From CALBPI01 sp038521865 (GTDB lineage: Bacteria; Pseudomonadota; Gammaproteobacteria; Steroidobacterales; Woeseiaceae): 64,000 bases of DNA. This document shows, in pieces, positions 1 through 8,786 of the stretch; positions within the stretch are counted from its first letter, which is position 1; each line of letters starts with the position of its first letter. The stretch covers positions 124,001 through 188,000 of the forward strand of contig JBCBKO010000004.1 in NCBI GenBank assembly GCA_038521865.1, written 5' to 3'. Both the position numbers and the translations under genes were made by a program. A model generated the notes under the pieces. It saw only the letters and a program-made list of their open reading frames with translations, was not told the origin of the DNA and searched no databases.

Positions 1-944
1 TAAGTGACCCAGCGCTTCGGTCGATTCAGATACTGGTGGCCGTAGGCGAAGAGGATGAGAATCCAGGTCCAGCGATTTACATAGATCGAGAGATAGCTCA
101 GTTGCTCAATGAGCAGATTGGGGTCCTCGCCTACCCACCAGTCTTGCGAGCGCAAGCTGACGTATGCGATCAGCCCTGTCACCAGGAGTCCACGGCGCTG
201 AGCGGCGAGCGTTGCCCACCATTCGGTGTTTCTGCCAAGAAGAAAGCCGTAGGTGAACATCGTCCCGTACAACGCATGCGCGTAGAAGTCGCCAGTAAGG
301 CCATGGTCGATGTAGGGAAAGTGCGGAAAGACAAAATTGCCATAAAGCATCAGTGGGACGACGGGAACGACGACGACCCAGATGCCACGAAGCCGGCGGA
401 ATGCGGTGTGGACTCCGGCAGCGCGCAAAGCGCGACCGGCCGGAATGATCAATAAGGTGTAGAGCAACACATACGGCAGATACCAAAGGTGGTTCCATGT
501 CCATACCACTCGATTTTCGCCGCCCCATGCCTCACCCGGGAAGTCTTGGAAGCTCAGATACTGCATCCAGAATTTCCAGAAACCAGGTTCGATGATGCCT
601 TTGCCCAGAGCCTCGAAATACGGCTGTGGGGCGACGATGACGGCCATGCCAAAAATCAAAGGCAAACCCAGTCGCCAAAGCCGCCGGCGAGCTAACTGAC
701 TGCCACTGTATTTTGTCCAAACGAAGGCAACGGCGAGGCCTGAGATGACAAATAGCAGCGACATTCGCCATTGGTTCAGAAATCGCATGGGCTCCTGGAG
801 CCATAGCGACGTGTAGGTCGATTTGATGTGCCAGTCCCAGTCTCGAACGTAGAACATGCCACAGTGGTAGAGAATCAAGAGTCCGAACGCGATCACGCGC
901 AGGGCGTCTATGTCGTGGCGGCGAGTATCTTTTGCGGTTCGCAT
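1..944 (-). CDS. Acyltransferase family 3 membrane protein (3' end cut by window edge)
   Basis: The frame is open from an ATG at 942-944 to the left edge without a stop, so at least 314 residues are present and the C-terminus lies outside. An AGGAG lies about 8 bases before the ATG. The N-terminus has the acyltransferase-3 signature: D13-A-L-R16 followed by a hydrophobic helix ending in Y-H27. About eight to ten hydrophobic helices follow, rich in Trp and Tyr (for example WTWNHLWYLPYVLLYTLLI). Members of this family (OpgC, OafA, NodX types) move acyl groups onto exported glycans or lipids in the inner membrane; the substrate here cannot be told. The gene is divergent from a LytTR regulator 146 bases away, which suggests that protein controls it. 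Confidence 0.85.
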   Translation of the reverse strand, partial: MRTAKDTRRHDIDALRVIAFGLLILYHCGMFYVRDWDWHIKSTYTSLWLQEPMRFLNQWRMSLLFVISGLAVAFVWTKYSGSQLARRRLWRLGLPLIFGMAVIVAPQPYFEALGKGIIEPGFWKFWMQYLSFQDFPGEAWGGENRVVWTWNHLWYLPYVLLYTLLIIPAGRALRAAGVHTAFRRLRGIWVVVVPVVPLMLYGNFVFPHFPYIDHGLTGDFYAHALYGTMFTYGFLLGRNTEWWATLAAQRRGLLVTGLIAYVSLRSQDWWVGEDPNLLIEQLSYLSIYVNRWTWILILFAYGHQYLNRPKRWVT

Positions 945-1090
945 CGTTCGCTCCTCGTTAGTGCGAGCACCATGCTGCGTCCCGCGCGCACTTTGGTCAG
1001 CGGTCAAGTGATTGATTGATCGGGGTTTGTGATGAGTTGCGGGTCCGCAGTGACAAGTGGTGGGCAACGCGAAGGGCGGGGAGGTAGTCT

Positions 1091-1963
1091 TTGCGCGTGA
1101 TGCTCCAGAGTTATCTGAGAAACCGCCAAGTCTGGGAAACGCTGATTTTCGTGGCGTTGCTTGTGCTCGGGTTCTTGTCCAACACCGCGACTGAAATCAT
1201 CGATTATTCGCGGAATCCCGGTGGACCGAGCCCCGTCCAGGCGTGGATTCTTGAGGGGACGAGTCATTTGGGTCTCGCTCTGGCCATCCCGCTGGTGCTC
1301 TGGCTGGATAGCAAGTCGCCTTTGCGCTTTCAAACCCTGGCTCGCAGTTTGCCTGCGCACGTTGTCTTCAGCGTCGTGTTTTCCGCCGTCCACGTATCAC
1401 TGATGTACGCGGGGCGAAAGGTGCTGTTCCCGATCTACATGGGTTATCCCTACGGTTGGGACAGTGTCCTCGGTGAATTCATTTACGAATACCTGAAAGA
1501 CTTCCGAACCTACCTCCTGATCCTGTCCTTGATTTACCTCTATCGATTCGTACTGCTCCGCTTGCAAGGAGAGGCTGGCTTCCTCGCCGCTAACGACTCT
1601 GGAGAGCAGAACACGGCACCAAATGACCGATTTCTGGTCAAAAAGCTTGGCAAAGAGTTCTTGGTTCGAACGAAAGACATCGAGTGGATCGAGAGCGCTG
1701 GGAACTATGTCAATTTGCATGTTGAAAAGCGCGTATACCCGCTGCGTGGCACCATGGTGCAGATTGCGGACCGATTGTCAGATCAGGGGTTTATCCGGGT
1801 TCACCGTTCGGCGATTGTTAACACTGACCGAATCGCTGAGCTCGCTGTATCCGATTCGGGTGATGGTGAACTTCGATTGACCACCGATGCGCGGGTGCCT
1901 GTGAGTCGACGCTATCGGCAACAGGTCAGGACGGCGATGAGCGGCGGTGAATTGCTGAGTTGA
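1091..1963 (+). CDS. Membrane-bound LytTR-family transcriptional regulator
   Basis: The protein has about 290 residues in two parts. The N-terminal half has roughly four transmembrane helices (residues about 15-165). The C-terminal LytTR DNA-binding domain (about 180-285) has the typical FLVKKLGKEFLV and FIRVHRSAIVN stretches. There is no receiver domain, so it probably senses a membrane signal directly. The start is uncertain: TTG at 1091 is best spaced from GGGGAGG at 1078-1084, while GTG 1097 and ATG 1100 are in-frame alternatives. LytTR proteins bind paired direct repeats; the natural target is the 146-base divergent gap shared with the acyltransferase gene. No partner histidine kinase is adjacent. 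Confidence 0.85.
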   Translation: MRVMLQSYLRNRQVWETLIFVALLVLGFLSNTATEIIDYSRNPGGPSPVQAWILEGTSHLGLALAIPLVLWLDSKSPLRFQTLARSLPAHVVFSVVFSAVHVSLMYAGRKVLFPIYMGYPYGWDSVLGEFIYEYLKDFRTYLLILSLIYLYRFVLLRLQGEAGFLAANDSGEQNTAPNDRFLVKKLGKEFLVRTKDIEWIESAGNYVNLHVEKRVYPLRGTMVQIADRLSDQGFIRVHRSAIVNTDRIAELAVSDSGDGELRLTTDARVPVSRRYRQQVRTAMSGGELLS

Positions 1964-2039
1964 TGCTCCCGGAATACAGGGGCAACGATTACACTGGGCA
2001 AGAAGTTTAAGGACGTACGGAGTCAGAAGAGGGTCAAAT

Positions 2040-2459
2040 ATGTTGCGTGTGGTGCTTTCGCTGTTGATGCTGACTCTGGTTTCGGGTTGTGCGTCCAGTT
2101 CGAATGTGGCGGATGATCCGCTGTTGGATGACGAGCGCGTTATCAATGACCAGTTGCCGGCGCCGCAGTACGGCACGGAGTACTGGAGTGCGATTCGAGC
2201 TTGTCAGCAGACGGGTAGATCGGTGCAAGAGTGTCAGTCTGGCGCCGACCGCGGTGTCAGTGAAGCGCTCGCGGTGGAAGAGCGTATGCGTCGAGAGCGT
2301 GCCGAGCGTCGCGCTGAGATCGCCGAACGCGCCAAGATCCCGAAGGAAGTGGTCGTCGATGATGTCGAAGGCGCGGAATCACAGCGCTCGATCCTCTATG
2401 ACTGGGAAAACGAGGCGTCCGAGTCTATCGATACGGAAACCGAAGAGGACTCCGAGTGA
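2040..2459 (+). CDS. Predicted lipoprotein, unknown function
   Basis: The 139-residue protein has a lipoprotein signal (MLRVVLSLLMLTLVSGC; lipobox LVSGC, acylated Cys17). The rest is hydrophilic and charged, with an Arg/Glu-rich helical stretch at about 75-100 and an acidic C-terminus. GAGGG about 8 bases before the ATG is the likely ribosome-binding site. I do not recognise the family. Its TGA overlaps the GTG of the next lipoprotein gene (GTGA), so the two are probably translationally coupled and act together in the envelope. Confidence 0.7.
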   Translation: MLRVVLSLLMLTLVSGCASSSNVADDPLLDDERVINDQLPAPQYGTEYWSAIRACQQTGRSVQECQSGADRGVSEALAVEERMRRERAERRAEIAERAKIPKEVVVDDVEGAESQRSILYDWENEASESIDTETEEDSE

Positions 2460-2941
2460 AAACGATCCGAGTAACGTGCTTGGTCGCCATGCTAGTGGCA
2501 GTTGCGTTGGGTACCGGCTGCCAACCGCTTGGCCCAACTCGTGTGTCGGAGTCTCGCACCACAGTGACGGAGACCGACCGTGACGGCGAAGCGGGAACGT
2601 TCGGAGTTGCTGAAGTGAGGAAAGCCTCTGAAGGGGTGATCGCTCAGGCGTTCGCCGACGAAGGGGATGTGCGAGTCATTCCATTCCAGATCCAGCTGCC
2701 AGATGTGAATGTGGATGTGAAATCTGCATTCTTGCCGGGCAAGGATGAACGCGTGTTCATCACAGGTTCTGTTGAGATTGCCGAGGGTAGGTGTTCGCTT
2801 GAAGTGTACGCAAGAGCTGCGCAGGAGCTCAGCGCGTCCAAAGTGATCGATGCCGAAGGCATGTGCGATCAGGATCTATCAGAGTTGTCCGCCTACGCTG
2901 AAAAGGCCGCCGCATTGATTAGCGACAAGTACGTCAAGTAG
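2456..2941 (+). CDS. Predicted lipoprotein, unknown function
   Basis: The 161-residue protein starts at GTG 2456, overlapping the previous stop by four bases. The signal peptide ends in lipobox LGTGC (Cys about 22). The mature part has a mixed alpha/beta look and two further cysteines (in GRCSLEV and GMCDQD) that could form a disulphide. The segment ITGSVEIAEGRCSLEVYARA resembles a beta-rich domain. Family not recognised. It is the second gene of a two-lipoprotein operon. Confidence 0.65.
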   Translation: MKTIRVTCLVAMLVAVALGTGCQPLGPTRVSESRTTVTETDRDGEAGTFGVAEVRKASEGVIAQAFADEGDVRVIPFQIQLPDVNVDVKSAFLPGKDERVFITGSVEIAEGRCSLEVYARAAQELSASKVIDAEGMCDQDLSELSAYAEKAAALISDKYVK

Positions 2942-2959
2942 GACCAACTGGCAAGACGA

Positions 2960-3703
2960 CTAGTCGAGGTGTAGGTCGATCATTTCGATCGATTGCTGCA
3001 TCGCCTCCTCGAGGCGGTTGTAGTAAAGCACCACGTTTTCGTGTCTCGACTGACCGATTGCCAACAACCCAATGAATTGACTGTTGTCGAGCAGCTCTGA
3101 GTGGGTTGCTTTAACCGGTACCGGGAATCCAGCGGCTGAGGCCATTTCACCCCCACCACCGGGTCTACCCTGCCCGACTCCCGCATTGTATACCTGTACC
3201 AGCGACCCCTCGCGATTCAGGAAGAGAATAAGCTCGCCTTCCAGAAAAGCCCAGGCGTTCTTTTCGTGAAAGCCGGTTGTTTCTACGAGAAAGGGAAGCG
3301 CCGCAATGCTGCGCTTGAGCTCACCGTTGTCAATCGTGGTGAGTGACCCAGATTCCAAGATGCTCACCAAAGCGCCGGTCGAAATGTCGATTCGACCGCC
3401 CCACGTGATTTTTTCCAAAAGAGCATCGACCTCGGACTCGTCGAGCGGTCTGGCTGCTGTCGTTAATGCGAAGAGCTCATCCATTGCGGCAATGACGGCG
3501 GTCCGAAATCGTCGCTCGTGTTGGATCTCGACGATATTGCTTTGCAACTCGTCACGTAGCGCCGCCAAACTCTCGTCGATGAGCTTGTCTTCCTCACGGT
3601 TTGACCACCAGGCATCGATGCCGAAGGCAAGCAGTATGCTGATCACGATGGCGAATCCCTCAGCAGAGATTCTTGGCCATGGAATCTGACGCGTTTTTTT
3701 CAT
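2960..3703 (-). CDS. Single-pass membrane protein, unknown function
   Basis: I take the start at ATG 3703 (MKKTRQIPWPRISAEG), giving 247 residues; an ATG five codons upstream is possible. One transmembrane helix near the N-terminus (AIVISILLAFGIDAWWS) is followed by about 215 soluble, mostly helical residues. The motif of a membrane helix ending in FGIDAWW followed by a charged E/D-K stretch resembles the DUF6090 group of anchored proteins of unknown role; that link is from memory and tentative. It is last in a three-gene minus-strand set with the next two membrane proteins. Confidence 0.6.
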   Translation of the reverse strand: MKKTRQIPWPRISAEGFAIVISILLAFGIDAWWSNREEDKLIDESLAALRDELQSNIVEIQHERRFRTAVIAAMDELFALTTAARPLDESEVDALLEKITWGGRIDISTGALVSILESGSLTTIDNGELKRSIAALPFLVETTGFHEKNAWAFLEGELILFLNREGSLVQVYNAGVGQGRPGGGGEMASAAGFPVPVKATHSELLDNSQFIGLLAIGQSRHENVVLYYNRLEEAMQQSIEMIDLHLD

Positions 3704-3721
3704 TGGTGAGTGACCCAAGTT

Positions 3722-4390
3722 TTAGCGTTGAGGTGTTAATGGCATGCGTCGGTGCTTCGAGCGGTCCGACAGATTCCGACTCGCACGGTCGCGAAGTCGA
3801 TCCCACTCGGCTCGATCAACGAGTACATACCGTCCGGTGACTTCGCGAAGCGCGGATAGAATTTGAGCGAGATACCGACCCAACCACACCAAAATTGCGA
3901 TGACGAGGCCAAGTAAAAGTGCACCGGCAATATAACCGGTCGTACGGGCTTTTGCGGCGATGTCGACAAACGATTCGGTCATTTGTTCGAGTCTCGTCAG
4001 AGACGGTTCGACCACAGTGACATTCACTTCGTCTGCAACGCCGCGTGTCACATCAGCGAGAGTCGTTTGGGATTTCAGCAGGGCCTCTTCGAGGTTGGGT
4101 GCGGCCTCGCCGGTTGCTTCGACCAAACGTGTCAAACTGGTAATCACCTCATTCAAAGCGGTCAATTCATCACCCGGTAGTGCAATGCCGGAAGTCCGTA
4201 TTGACTCCAGAACGACGGTCAGTCTGTCGATAGCGGCCAGGGTATCCGCGGACATGTCGTCCAATCCCGTGATCGTAATTGTGATCGGCGCTTCACCCGG
4301 AGAGCTATCAGTTCTCAGAGGCTCCACTTCTTGTGGATAAGCGGGTGCATGTAGCAGCAGGCAATACACAACCAGTATGAACGATCTCAT
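3722..4390 (-). CDS. Exported membrane protein with coiled-coil region
   Basis: The 222-residue protein has an N-terminal signal peptide (cleavage near APAYPQ). A long helical, Leu/Thr-rich region at about 45-145 is probably coiled coil. One transmembrane helix (TGYIAGALLLGLVIAILVWLG) follows, then a basic cytoplasmic tail of about 45 residues. Its start codon overlaps the stop of the gene at 4387-4923 by four bases, which argues for one operon. Family not recognised. Confidence 0.6.
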   Translation of the reverse strand: MRSFILVVYCLLLHAPAYPQEVEPLRTDSSPGEAPITITITGLDDMSADTLAAIDRLTVVLESIRTSGIALPGDELTALNEVITSLTRLVEATGEAAPNLEEALLKSQTTLADVTRGVADEVNVTVVEPSLTRLEQMTESFVDIAAKARTTGYIAGALLLGLVIAILVWLGRYLAQILSALREVTGRYVLVDRAEWDRLRDRASRNLSDRSKHRRMPLTPQR

Positions 4391-4923
4391 TGGAGGAAGG
4401 CATCCTCAGGCAGGGTGTCGCAGCTGTCGATCTCTTCTGGTTGGTTGTTGCGATCAGAAATCCAGCATTGTTCAAAGACGGAGCAATAGCACAGCGTGAG
4501 ATTGATGGTTGCGTTTTGACGCAGCTCTACAGACAGCTCCGGATCGTTGATCTGGATGACTCGAATTTCCTGATCGGGGGAAAGCACGCGAGTTGAGACA
4601 TGCGATTGGATAAACCCTCGCTCAGGAAGGCGAAAATCGTTTTCTAACCACTGTTGCCACGTTCGGTAGCGAGTACCATTCGCCTCAAGTACGGCATACC
4701 GAATCAGAGCTGGACCAGTGCCGCGATTGCTCACCGCGTAGCTGAGCTCGGAGCCGGTGAACGAGCGATAAAACTCTACGTGCGGCCAGGTAGCTGCGCG
4801 CGCCGAAGCGCGGTCGATCGAGGCGGAGTACACAGCAACGATCACCGCGGCAACACTCGCCACCATAGCTGACGCAGCGACGACGATCTCGCTGCTCGCA
4901 AACCAGCGCTTCCGTATTCCCAC
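4387..4923 (-). CDS. Membrane-anchored protein, unknown function
   Basis: The 178-residue protein has one N-terminal membrane helix (SSEIVVAASAMVASVAAVIVAVY) and a periplasmic part. That part has several cysteines (CYCSVFEQC and CDTLPED) and an LSYAVSNRGTGPALIRY stretch that reads like an immunoglobulin-like or beta-sandwich fold. It is first of a three-gene minus-strand operon and overlaps the following gene by four bases. No family recognised. Confidence 0.6.
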   Translation of the reverse strand: MGIRKRWFASSEIVVAASAMVASVAAVIVAVYSASIDRASARAATWPHVEFYRSFTGSELSYAVSNRGTGPALIRYAVLEANGTRYRTWQQWLENDFRLPERGFIQSHVSTRVLSPDQEIRVIQINDPELSVELRQNATINLTLCYCSVFEQCWISDRNNQPEEIDSCDTLPEDAFLQ

Positions 4924-5067
4924 CTTTTGGTCTCCGTCTACCCCCTGTGCTCAGCGTAGCGCTAAGCCGACGGAGTGACCAGAAAAATGTTCAGTGTTCT
5001 GGTCCTCGCTGCAATATGCGCTCCCACTTCGGGTATTCTCAACGTCACGCAACAGGAGCATTCCGCG

Positions 5068-6903
5068 ATGAAACGACTGTTCAAATGGCTTGGTGTCGGC
5101 GTGCTGATCGTATTGCTTGGCGCAGGCGCGCTGTTCGTCAACGTTTGGTATTTCAAACCTGTCAGCATCGACTTGTTCTACACCAGAGTATTCTTGCAGT
5201 TTGGTCTTCGGGATCCAGAGCTGCTCACATCCATTGGTTTGTTCGAGCAATTCGGGGTCCGTGGTCACAACGCGAAGTTGGCAGATGCATCTCCGGACGC
5301 TGATCGTGAGCTTATCGAATGGTGGCGAGATCAGTATGAGGTGTTCCAGCGATACGATCGCGATGACTACGAAGGTCAGGACCTGCTCTCCTACGATATC
5401 TTCGATTATTTCGCGAGGAGTACTCTCGAAGGTGCAGATCGATGGCGGCTCTATAGTTTGCCGGTCAATCAACTGTTCGGTGTACAGAGTAGCGTTCCGG
5501 ACTTGCTGATCCAGCAGCACGTTATCGAGGATGAAAAAGGCGCGGAGCATTACATCGCACGACTCAACGCATTCGATACAAAATTCGCGCAGGTGACCGC
5601 ATCGCTGGCCGAGCGCAGGGACGCCGGTATTCACCCACCGTCGTTCGCCGTGACCAAAGTCATTGATCAGCTCGACAAGTTTCTTGCCCCGGCGCCGAGC
5701 GAACACCCGCTAGTGACGAGCTTTGATGAACGCATGGCGAAGATCGACGCCTCTGAGATTTCTGAGGCGCGTCGCAGCGAGTTGCGAGCGTCCGTCGTTG
5801 AAGCGGTAGAGAATGTTGTTTATCCAACTTACAAGAGTCTGCAGTCTTATCTCGGTGACCTCTCCGGAGTGGCAACAGACAACCACGGGGTCTGGCATCT
5901 ACCGGACGGCGACGCCTACTACCAGTTTGCGATTCGAGAGAACACGACGACCGATCTGACAGCGGATGAAATTCATCGATATGGACTCAGCGAGGTCGCA
6001 CGAGTGGGTGCTCAGATGGACGCGATTCTTCGTGATCAAGGGCTGACGGAGGGGACGATCGGTGAGCGCGTGCGTCAAATCGCACAGCGCGAAGATCAAC
6101 TCTACCCGGACACGGATGAAGGGCGCGCTCAGATCATCGCTGACTACCAGGCGATCATCGATGAGATCGACCCAGCGATGGACGAGTACTTCAACCTGCG
6201 CCCTGACGTTGGCGTTGAAGTTAAGCGTGTACCGACGTTCTCCGAAGCCACGGCGCCACCAGCCTACTATCAACCACCGTCGCTAGGTGGGTCGCGACCT
6301 GGTGCGTTCTTCATCAACTTGCGCGACTTAACAGCCAATCCAAAGTTTCAGATGCGCAATCTTGCCTACCACGAGGCGATTCCCGGTCATCACTTTCAAA
6401 TTTCGATTGCCCAGGAGTTAGAGGGTCTGCCGATATTTCGTCGTTTGGTTCCGTTCGTTGCATACGTTGAAGGGTGGGGGCTTTATTCCGAACAGTTGGC
6501 CTGGGAGATTGGTTTTACGTCCGACCCGCTGGACAACCTTGGGCGACTTCAGGCAGAGATGTGGCGAGCTGTGCGACTGGTCGTCGATACCGGCATGCAC
6601 GCCAAGCGCTGGACTCGCGAGGAAGCCATCGAGTACATGCTAGAGCACACGGGTATTTCAGAGGCTGACGTGGTCGCAGAAATCGAACGCTATCTCGTTT
6701 TGCCCGGGCAGGCTTTGGGCTACAAGATCGGTATGCGAAAAATTCTGGAGCTTCGCTCGGATGCCATCGAAGCGCTCGGCGATGACTTCGATCTTCGGGA
6801 GTTTCACGACCAGGTTTTGGGCTACGGTTCGCTGCCGTTGCCTATTCTCGAACGGGTTGTCGAAGAGTGGGTCGTCAGTAAACAATCGAGAGTTGGATCG
6901 TGA
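5068..6903 (+). CDS. DUF885 family zinc-peptidase-like protein
   Basis: The 611-residue protein starts at ATG 5068, chosen because AACAGGAG lies 9 bases upstream; a longer frame from 4975 lacks this. One N-terminal membrane helix (LGVGVLIVLLGAGALFVNVWYF) anchors it, probably facing the periplasm. The HExxxGHH-type site HEAIPGHH is at residues 435-442, followed by EGWGLYSEQLAWEIGF, the downstream Glu-containing block of the DUF885/M32-like metallopeptidase group. Members are thought to hydrolyse peptides, but physiological substrates are generally unknown. All expected metal ligands look intact. Confidence 0.85.
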   Translation: MKRLFKWLGVGVLIVLLGAGALFVNVWYFKPVSIDLFYTRVFLQFGLRDPELLTSIGLFEQFGVRGHNAKLADASPDADRELIEWWRDQYEVFQRYDRDDYEGQDLLSYDIFDYFARSTLEGADRWRLYSLPVNQLFGVQSSVPDLLIQQHVIEDEKGAEHYIARLNAFDTKFAQVTASLAERRDAGIHPPSFAVTKVIDQLDKFLAPAPSEHPLVTSFDERMAKIDASEISEARRSELRASVVEAVENVVYPTYKSLQSYLGDLSGVATDNHGVWHLPDGDAYYQFAIRENTTTDLTADEIHRYGLSEVARVGAQMDAILRDQGLTEGTIGERVRQIAQREDQLYPDTDEGRAQIIADYQAIIDEIDPAMDEYFNLRPDVGVEVKRVPTFSEATAPPAYYQPPSLGGSRPGAFFINLRDLTANPKFQMRNLAYHEAIPGHHFQISIAQELEGLPIFRRLVPFVAYVEGWGLYSEQLAWEIGFTSDPLDNLGRLQAEMWRAVRLVVDTGMHAKRWTREEAIEYMLEHTGISEADVVAEIERYLVLPGQALGYKIGMRKILELRSDAIEALGDDFDLREFHDQVLGYGSLPLPILERVVEEWVVSKQSRVGS

Positions 6904-6922
6904 TTGAACCTTGGGGTGACGC

Positions 6923-7351
6923 ATGAGGCTTTTGGTTTTCGTTGCGGTGATGATTCTGTCTGGTTGTCGATCTTTCGGCAGTGCTGGATCGGTCAATGCC
7001 TCAGACGCCGTCGGCGATGACGGAGTTGGTGGGGGGCTGGCAGGTAGCGAGCAGCCGCTGCTCGTTCAGAAGGAGTTGAAGCGCGCCAGGGCAGACGAGA
7101 TTTACAACTTCGTGAAGGATCGTGTCGAGGCGGAAGATCCGGTAGTGACCGGTTTAGACTTGCAGTGTTTGAACTACATCGGGTTTTGGGACCGAGAAGC
7201 GTTCCTGCCGGAATTCGACACGGCGTGTAGCTACATCGCGGTCTTCCAGTGCGAGCCCCATATCGCCGTCGGCGATGGAATCTGTATCGGCGAGTACTCC
7301 GACAGCGAGGCACTGGTACTTATTCAGCGTGTGAAATTGAAGGGCAACTGA
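6923..7351 (+). CDS. Predicted lipoprotein, unknown function
   Basis: The 142-residue protein has a lipobox ILSGC (Cys about 15) and a low-complexity Gly/Ser/Ala linker. Its folded C-terminal half contains five cysteines (LQCLNYIG, DTACSYIAVFQCE, DGICIGE), suggesting disulphides in the periplasm. The stop codon overlaps the start of the acetyltransferase gene (TGATG), so expression is coupled to that cytoplasmic enzyme. Family not recognised. Confidence 0.65.
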   Translation: MRLLVFVAVMILSGCRSFGSAGSVNASDAVGDDGVGGGLAGSEQPLLVQKELKRARADEIYNFVKDRVEAEDPVVTGLDLQCLNYIGFWDREAFLPEFDTACSYIAVFQCEPHIAVGDGICIGEYSDSEALVLIQRVKLKGN

Positions 7352-7776
7352 TGCAGACACCTACCAACACAGATCTCCCAGCGATCGCGAGCTTGCTATC
7401 GAAAAGCGGTCTGCCAATCGACGATCTGGATGATCAGGATCTATCGCTTTTCCGAATTGTCGGTGATCCAGACGCGCTGGTTGCGGTTGCGGGTCTCGAA
7501 CGCCAGGGTGACCTTGCGCTTATTCGGTCTGTAGCGACCGCGACGAGTGTGCGTGGGCAAGGCATAGCGAAAGCACTCGTTGCGGATCTTGAAGCACTCG
7601 CCATCGAAAAAGGCATAGACGCCATCTATCTGTTGACCGAAACCGCCGAGAGATTCTTCGCGCATCTCGGCTACATCGAACAAGATCGAACACGTGTTCC
7701 ACCTTCTATCCAACGCTCACGCCAGTTTTCTTCCATCTGTCCGGACAGCGCTACTGTGATGTGCAAATCGCTTTGA
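7351..7776 (+). CDS. ArsN2-like GNAT N-acetyltransferase
   Basis: The 141-residue protein starts at ATG 7351, overlapping the preceding stop. The single GNAT domain carries the acetyl-CoA loop VRGQGIAKALV (R/Q-x-x-G-x-A type). It is followed by LYLLTE-like IYLLTETAERFFAHLGY and an SICPDSATVMCK C-terminal block, both characteristic of the ArsN2 subfamily named for arsenic-resistance loci. No other ars gene (arsR, arsC, arsB or arsM) is nearby, so an arsenic role is inference from family only. It could acetylate another small amine. Confidence 0.75.
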   Translation: MQTPTNTDLPAIASLLSKSGLPIDDLDDQDLSLFRIVGDPDALVAVAGLERQGDLALIRSVATATSVRGQGIAKALVADLEALAIEKGIDAIYLLTETAERFFAHLGYIEQDRTRVPPSIQRSRQFSSICPDSATVMCKSL

Positions 7777-7790
7777 CGCGGTGATCCGCA

Positions 7791-8777
7791 CTAGAGAATG
7801 GTTTTGACTTCCTCTAGCGGCAGTGTTCGCAGTGCGTCGGTCGCAGCGGAGTCTTTACCCACGACGTGAAAGCTCATTACGGCGTGCTCTGACAGCACGA
7901 TGACACCACGCGTGCTGTACTCACCGCTGAACGCTTGTTCCGGAGCCTCCATATAGGCTTTTAAACCACCAAGATCGACACTCCCCGTTTCAGGCAGCGG
8001 CACTGTCGCAACGCATTGTCGGCCTACGAGTACACTAAGGTAGATAAACGCGCCCTCGGATAGCAGCTCGCCGATATCCAGGCATCGTGGTTGCGTGCCA
8101 ACTGGGTCGAGTGACAGGTCAGGTACTGAGAAGTGATCGGGCATCACCGTTTGTAGTTGTGTCTTGAGCTGCTCAGCCTTGGTCATCAGTTGTGCTTCGG
8201 TCGACCCTCGGTTCGCAGCATCAGGCGCGTTGGTCGAAGCATCGATAAACGCCTTGAGCGCCATATCGTCGACCATCGACAGAGATACTTCCGGCGCGCC
8301 GGTTGGATCAGCGATACGGACGAATATCACCCCAGCAGGGGCGGCATCGACGATCAGCATGGGTGGCATTCCCTGCGTGCCCGGCAGAACAAACACGGTC
8401 CTACCCTGTACTGTGCGCCGCTCGGCCGACTGTCCCGGGGGTGGCCCGCCGGACACTCGAGCGACGAACTGCGGATCGGTGTAGACCATGACGGGAGTGG
8501 GTAAGCCAGGGGTGTCGTATGTTCTTGCGCACGCGATCGGCGCACCCATGAAGCCAGCTTCACCTGTGCTATCGGGCGCATTGGTTGCCGAGACGGCACC
8601 CAGTTGATCCGCGAGCAAAGCGCAGGCAGCCGACGAGTTCTGTTGACCTGCCGGACTTGCGTCCAGAAGATCAGCCACGCTCGAGGCGAGCGTCACATCG
8701 GATGCGGGCATCGCTACCGGAATGGTGGCAGCGATCAGGATTGCAATTATCGGTGGCAGTAACAAGCGTCGCATCAT
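7791..8777 (-). CDS. Exported protein of unknown function
   Basis: The 328-residue protein has a signal peptide (MMRRLLLPPIIAILIAATIPVAMPA). The mature domain is alanine- and proline-rich, with cysteines at SAACALLADQLG, IACARTYD, PRCLDIG and GRQCVATV. No catalytic motif is evident. It lies 9 bases downstream of the OmpA-like gene on the same strand, so the two are likely one operon and this is probably a periplasmic partner. No clear ribosome-binding site was seen at either ATG of the ATG-ATG start. Confidence 0.6.
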   Translation of the reverse strand: MMRRLLLPPIIAILIAATIPVAMPASDVTLASSVADLLDASPAGQQNSSAACALLADQLGAVSATNAPDSTGEAGFMGAPIACARTYDTPGLPTPVMVYTDPQFVARVSGGPPPGQSAERRTVQGRTVFVLPGTQGMPPMLIVDAAPAGVIFVRIADPTGAPEVSLSMVDDMALKAFIDASTNAPDAANRGSTEAQLMTKAEQLKTQLQTVMPDHFSVPDLSLDPVGTQPRCLDIGELLSEGAFIYLSVLVGRQCVATVPLPETGSVDLGGLKAYMEAPEQAFSGEYSTRGVIVLSEHAVMSFHVVGKDSAATDALRTLPLEEVKTIL

Positions 8778-8786
8778 TGAACAGTC

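Noticed and set aside
106..804. Two minus-strand frames of 140 and 90 codons inside the first kilobase
   Set aside because: They are in other frames than the acyltransferase gene, which is open across the whole interval and has family motifs and a ribosome-binding site.
4975..5067. Longer N-terminus for the DUF885 protein
   Set aside because: The ATG at 5068 has AACAGGAG upstream and begins with a normal membrane anchor; the 31 extra residues would add a second leader-like stretch.
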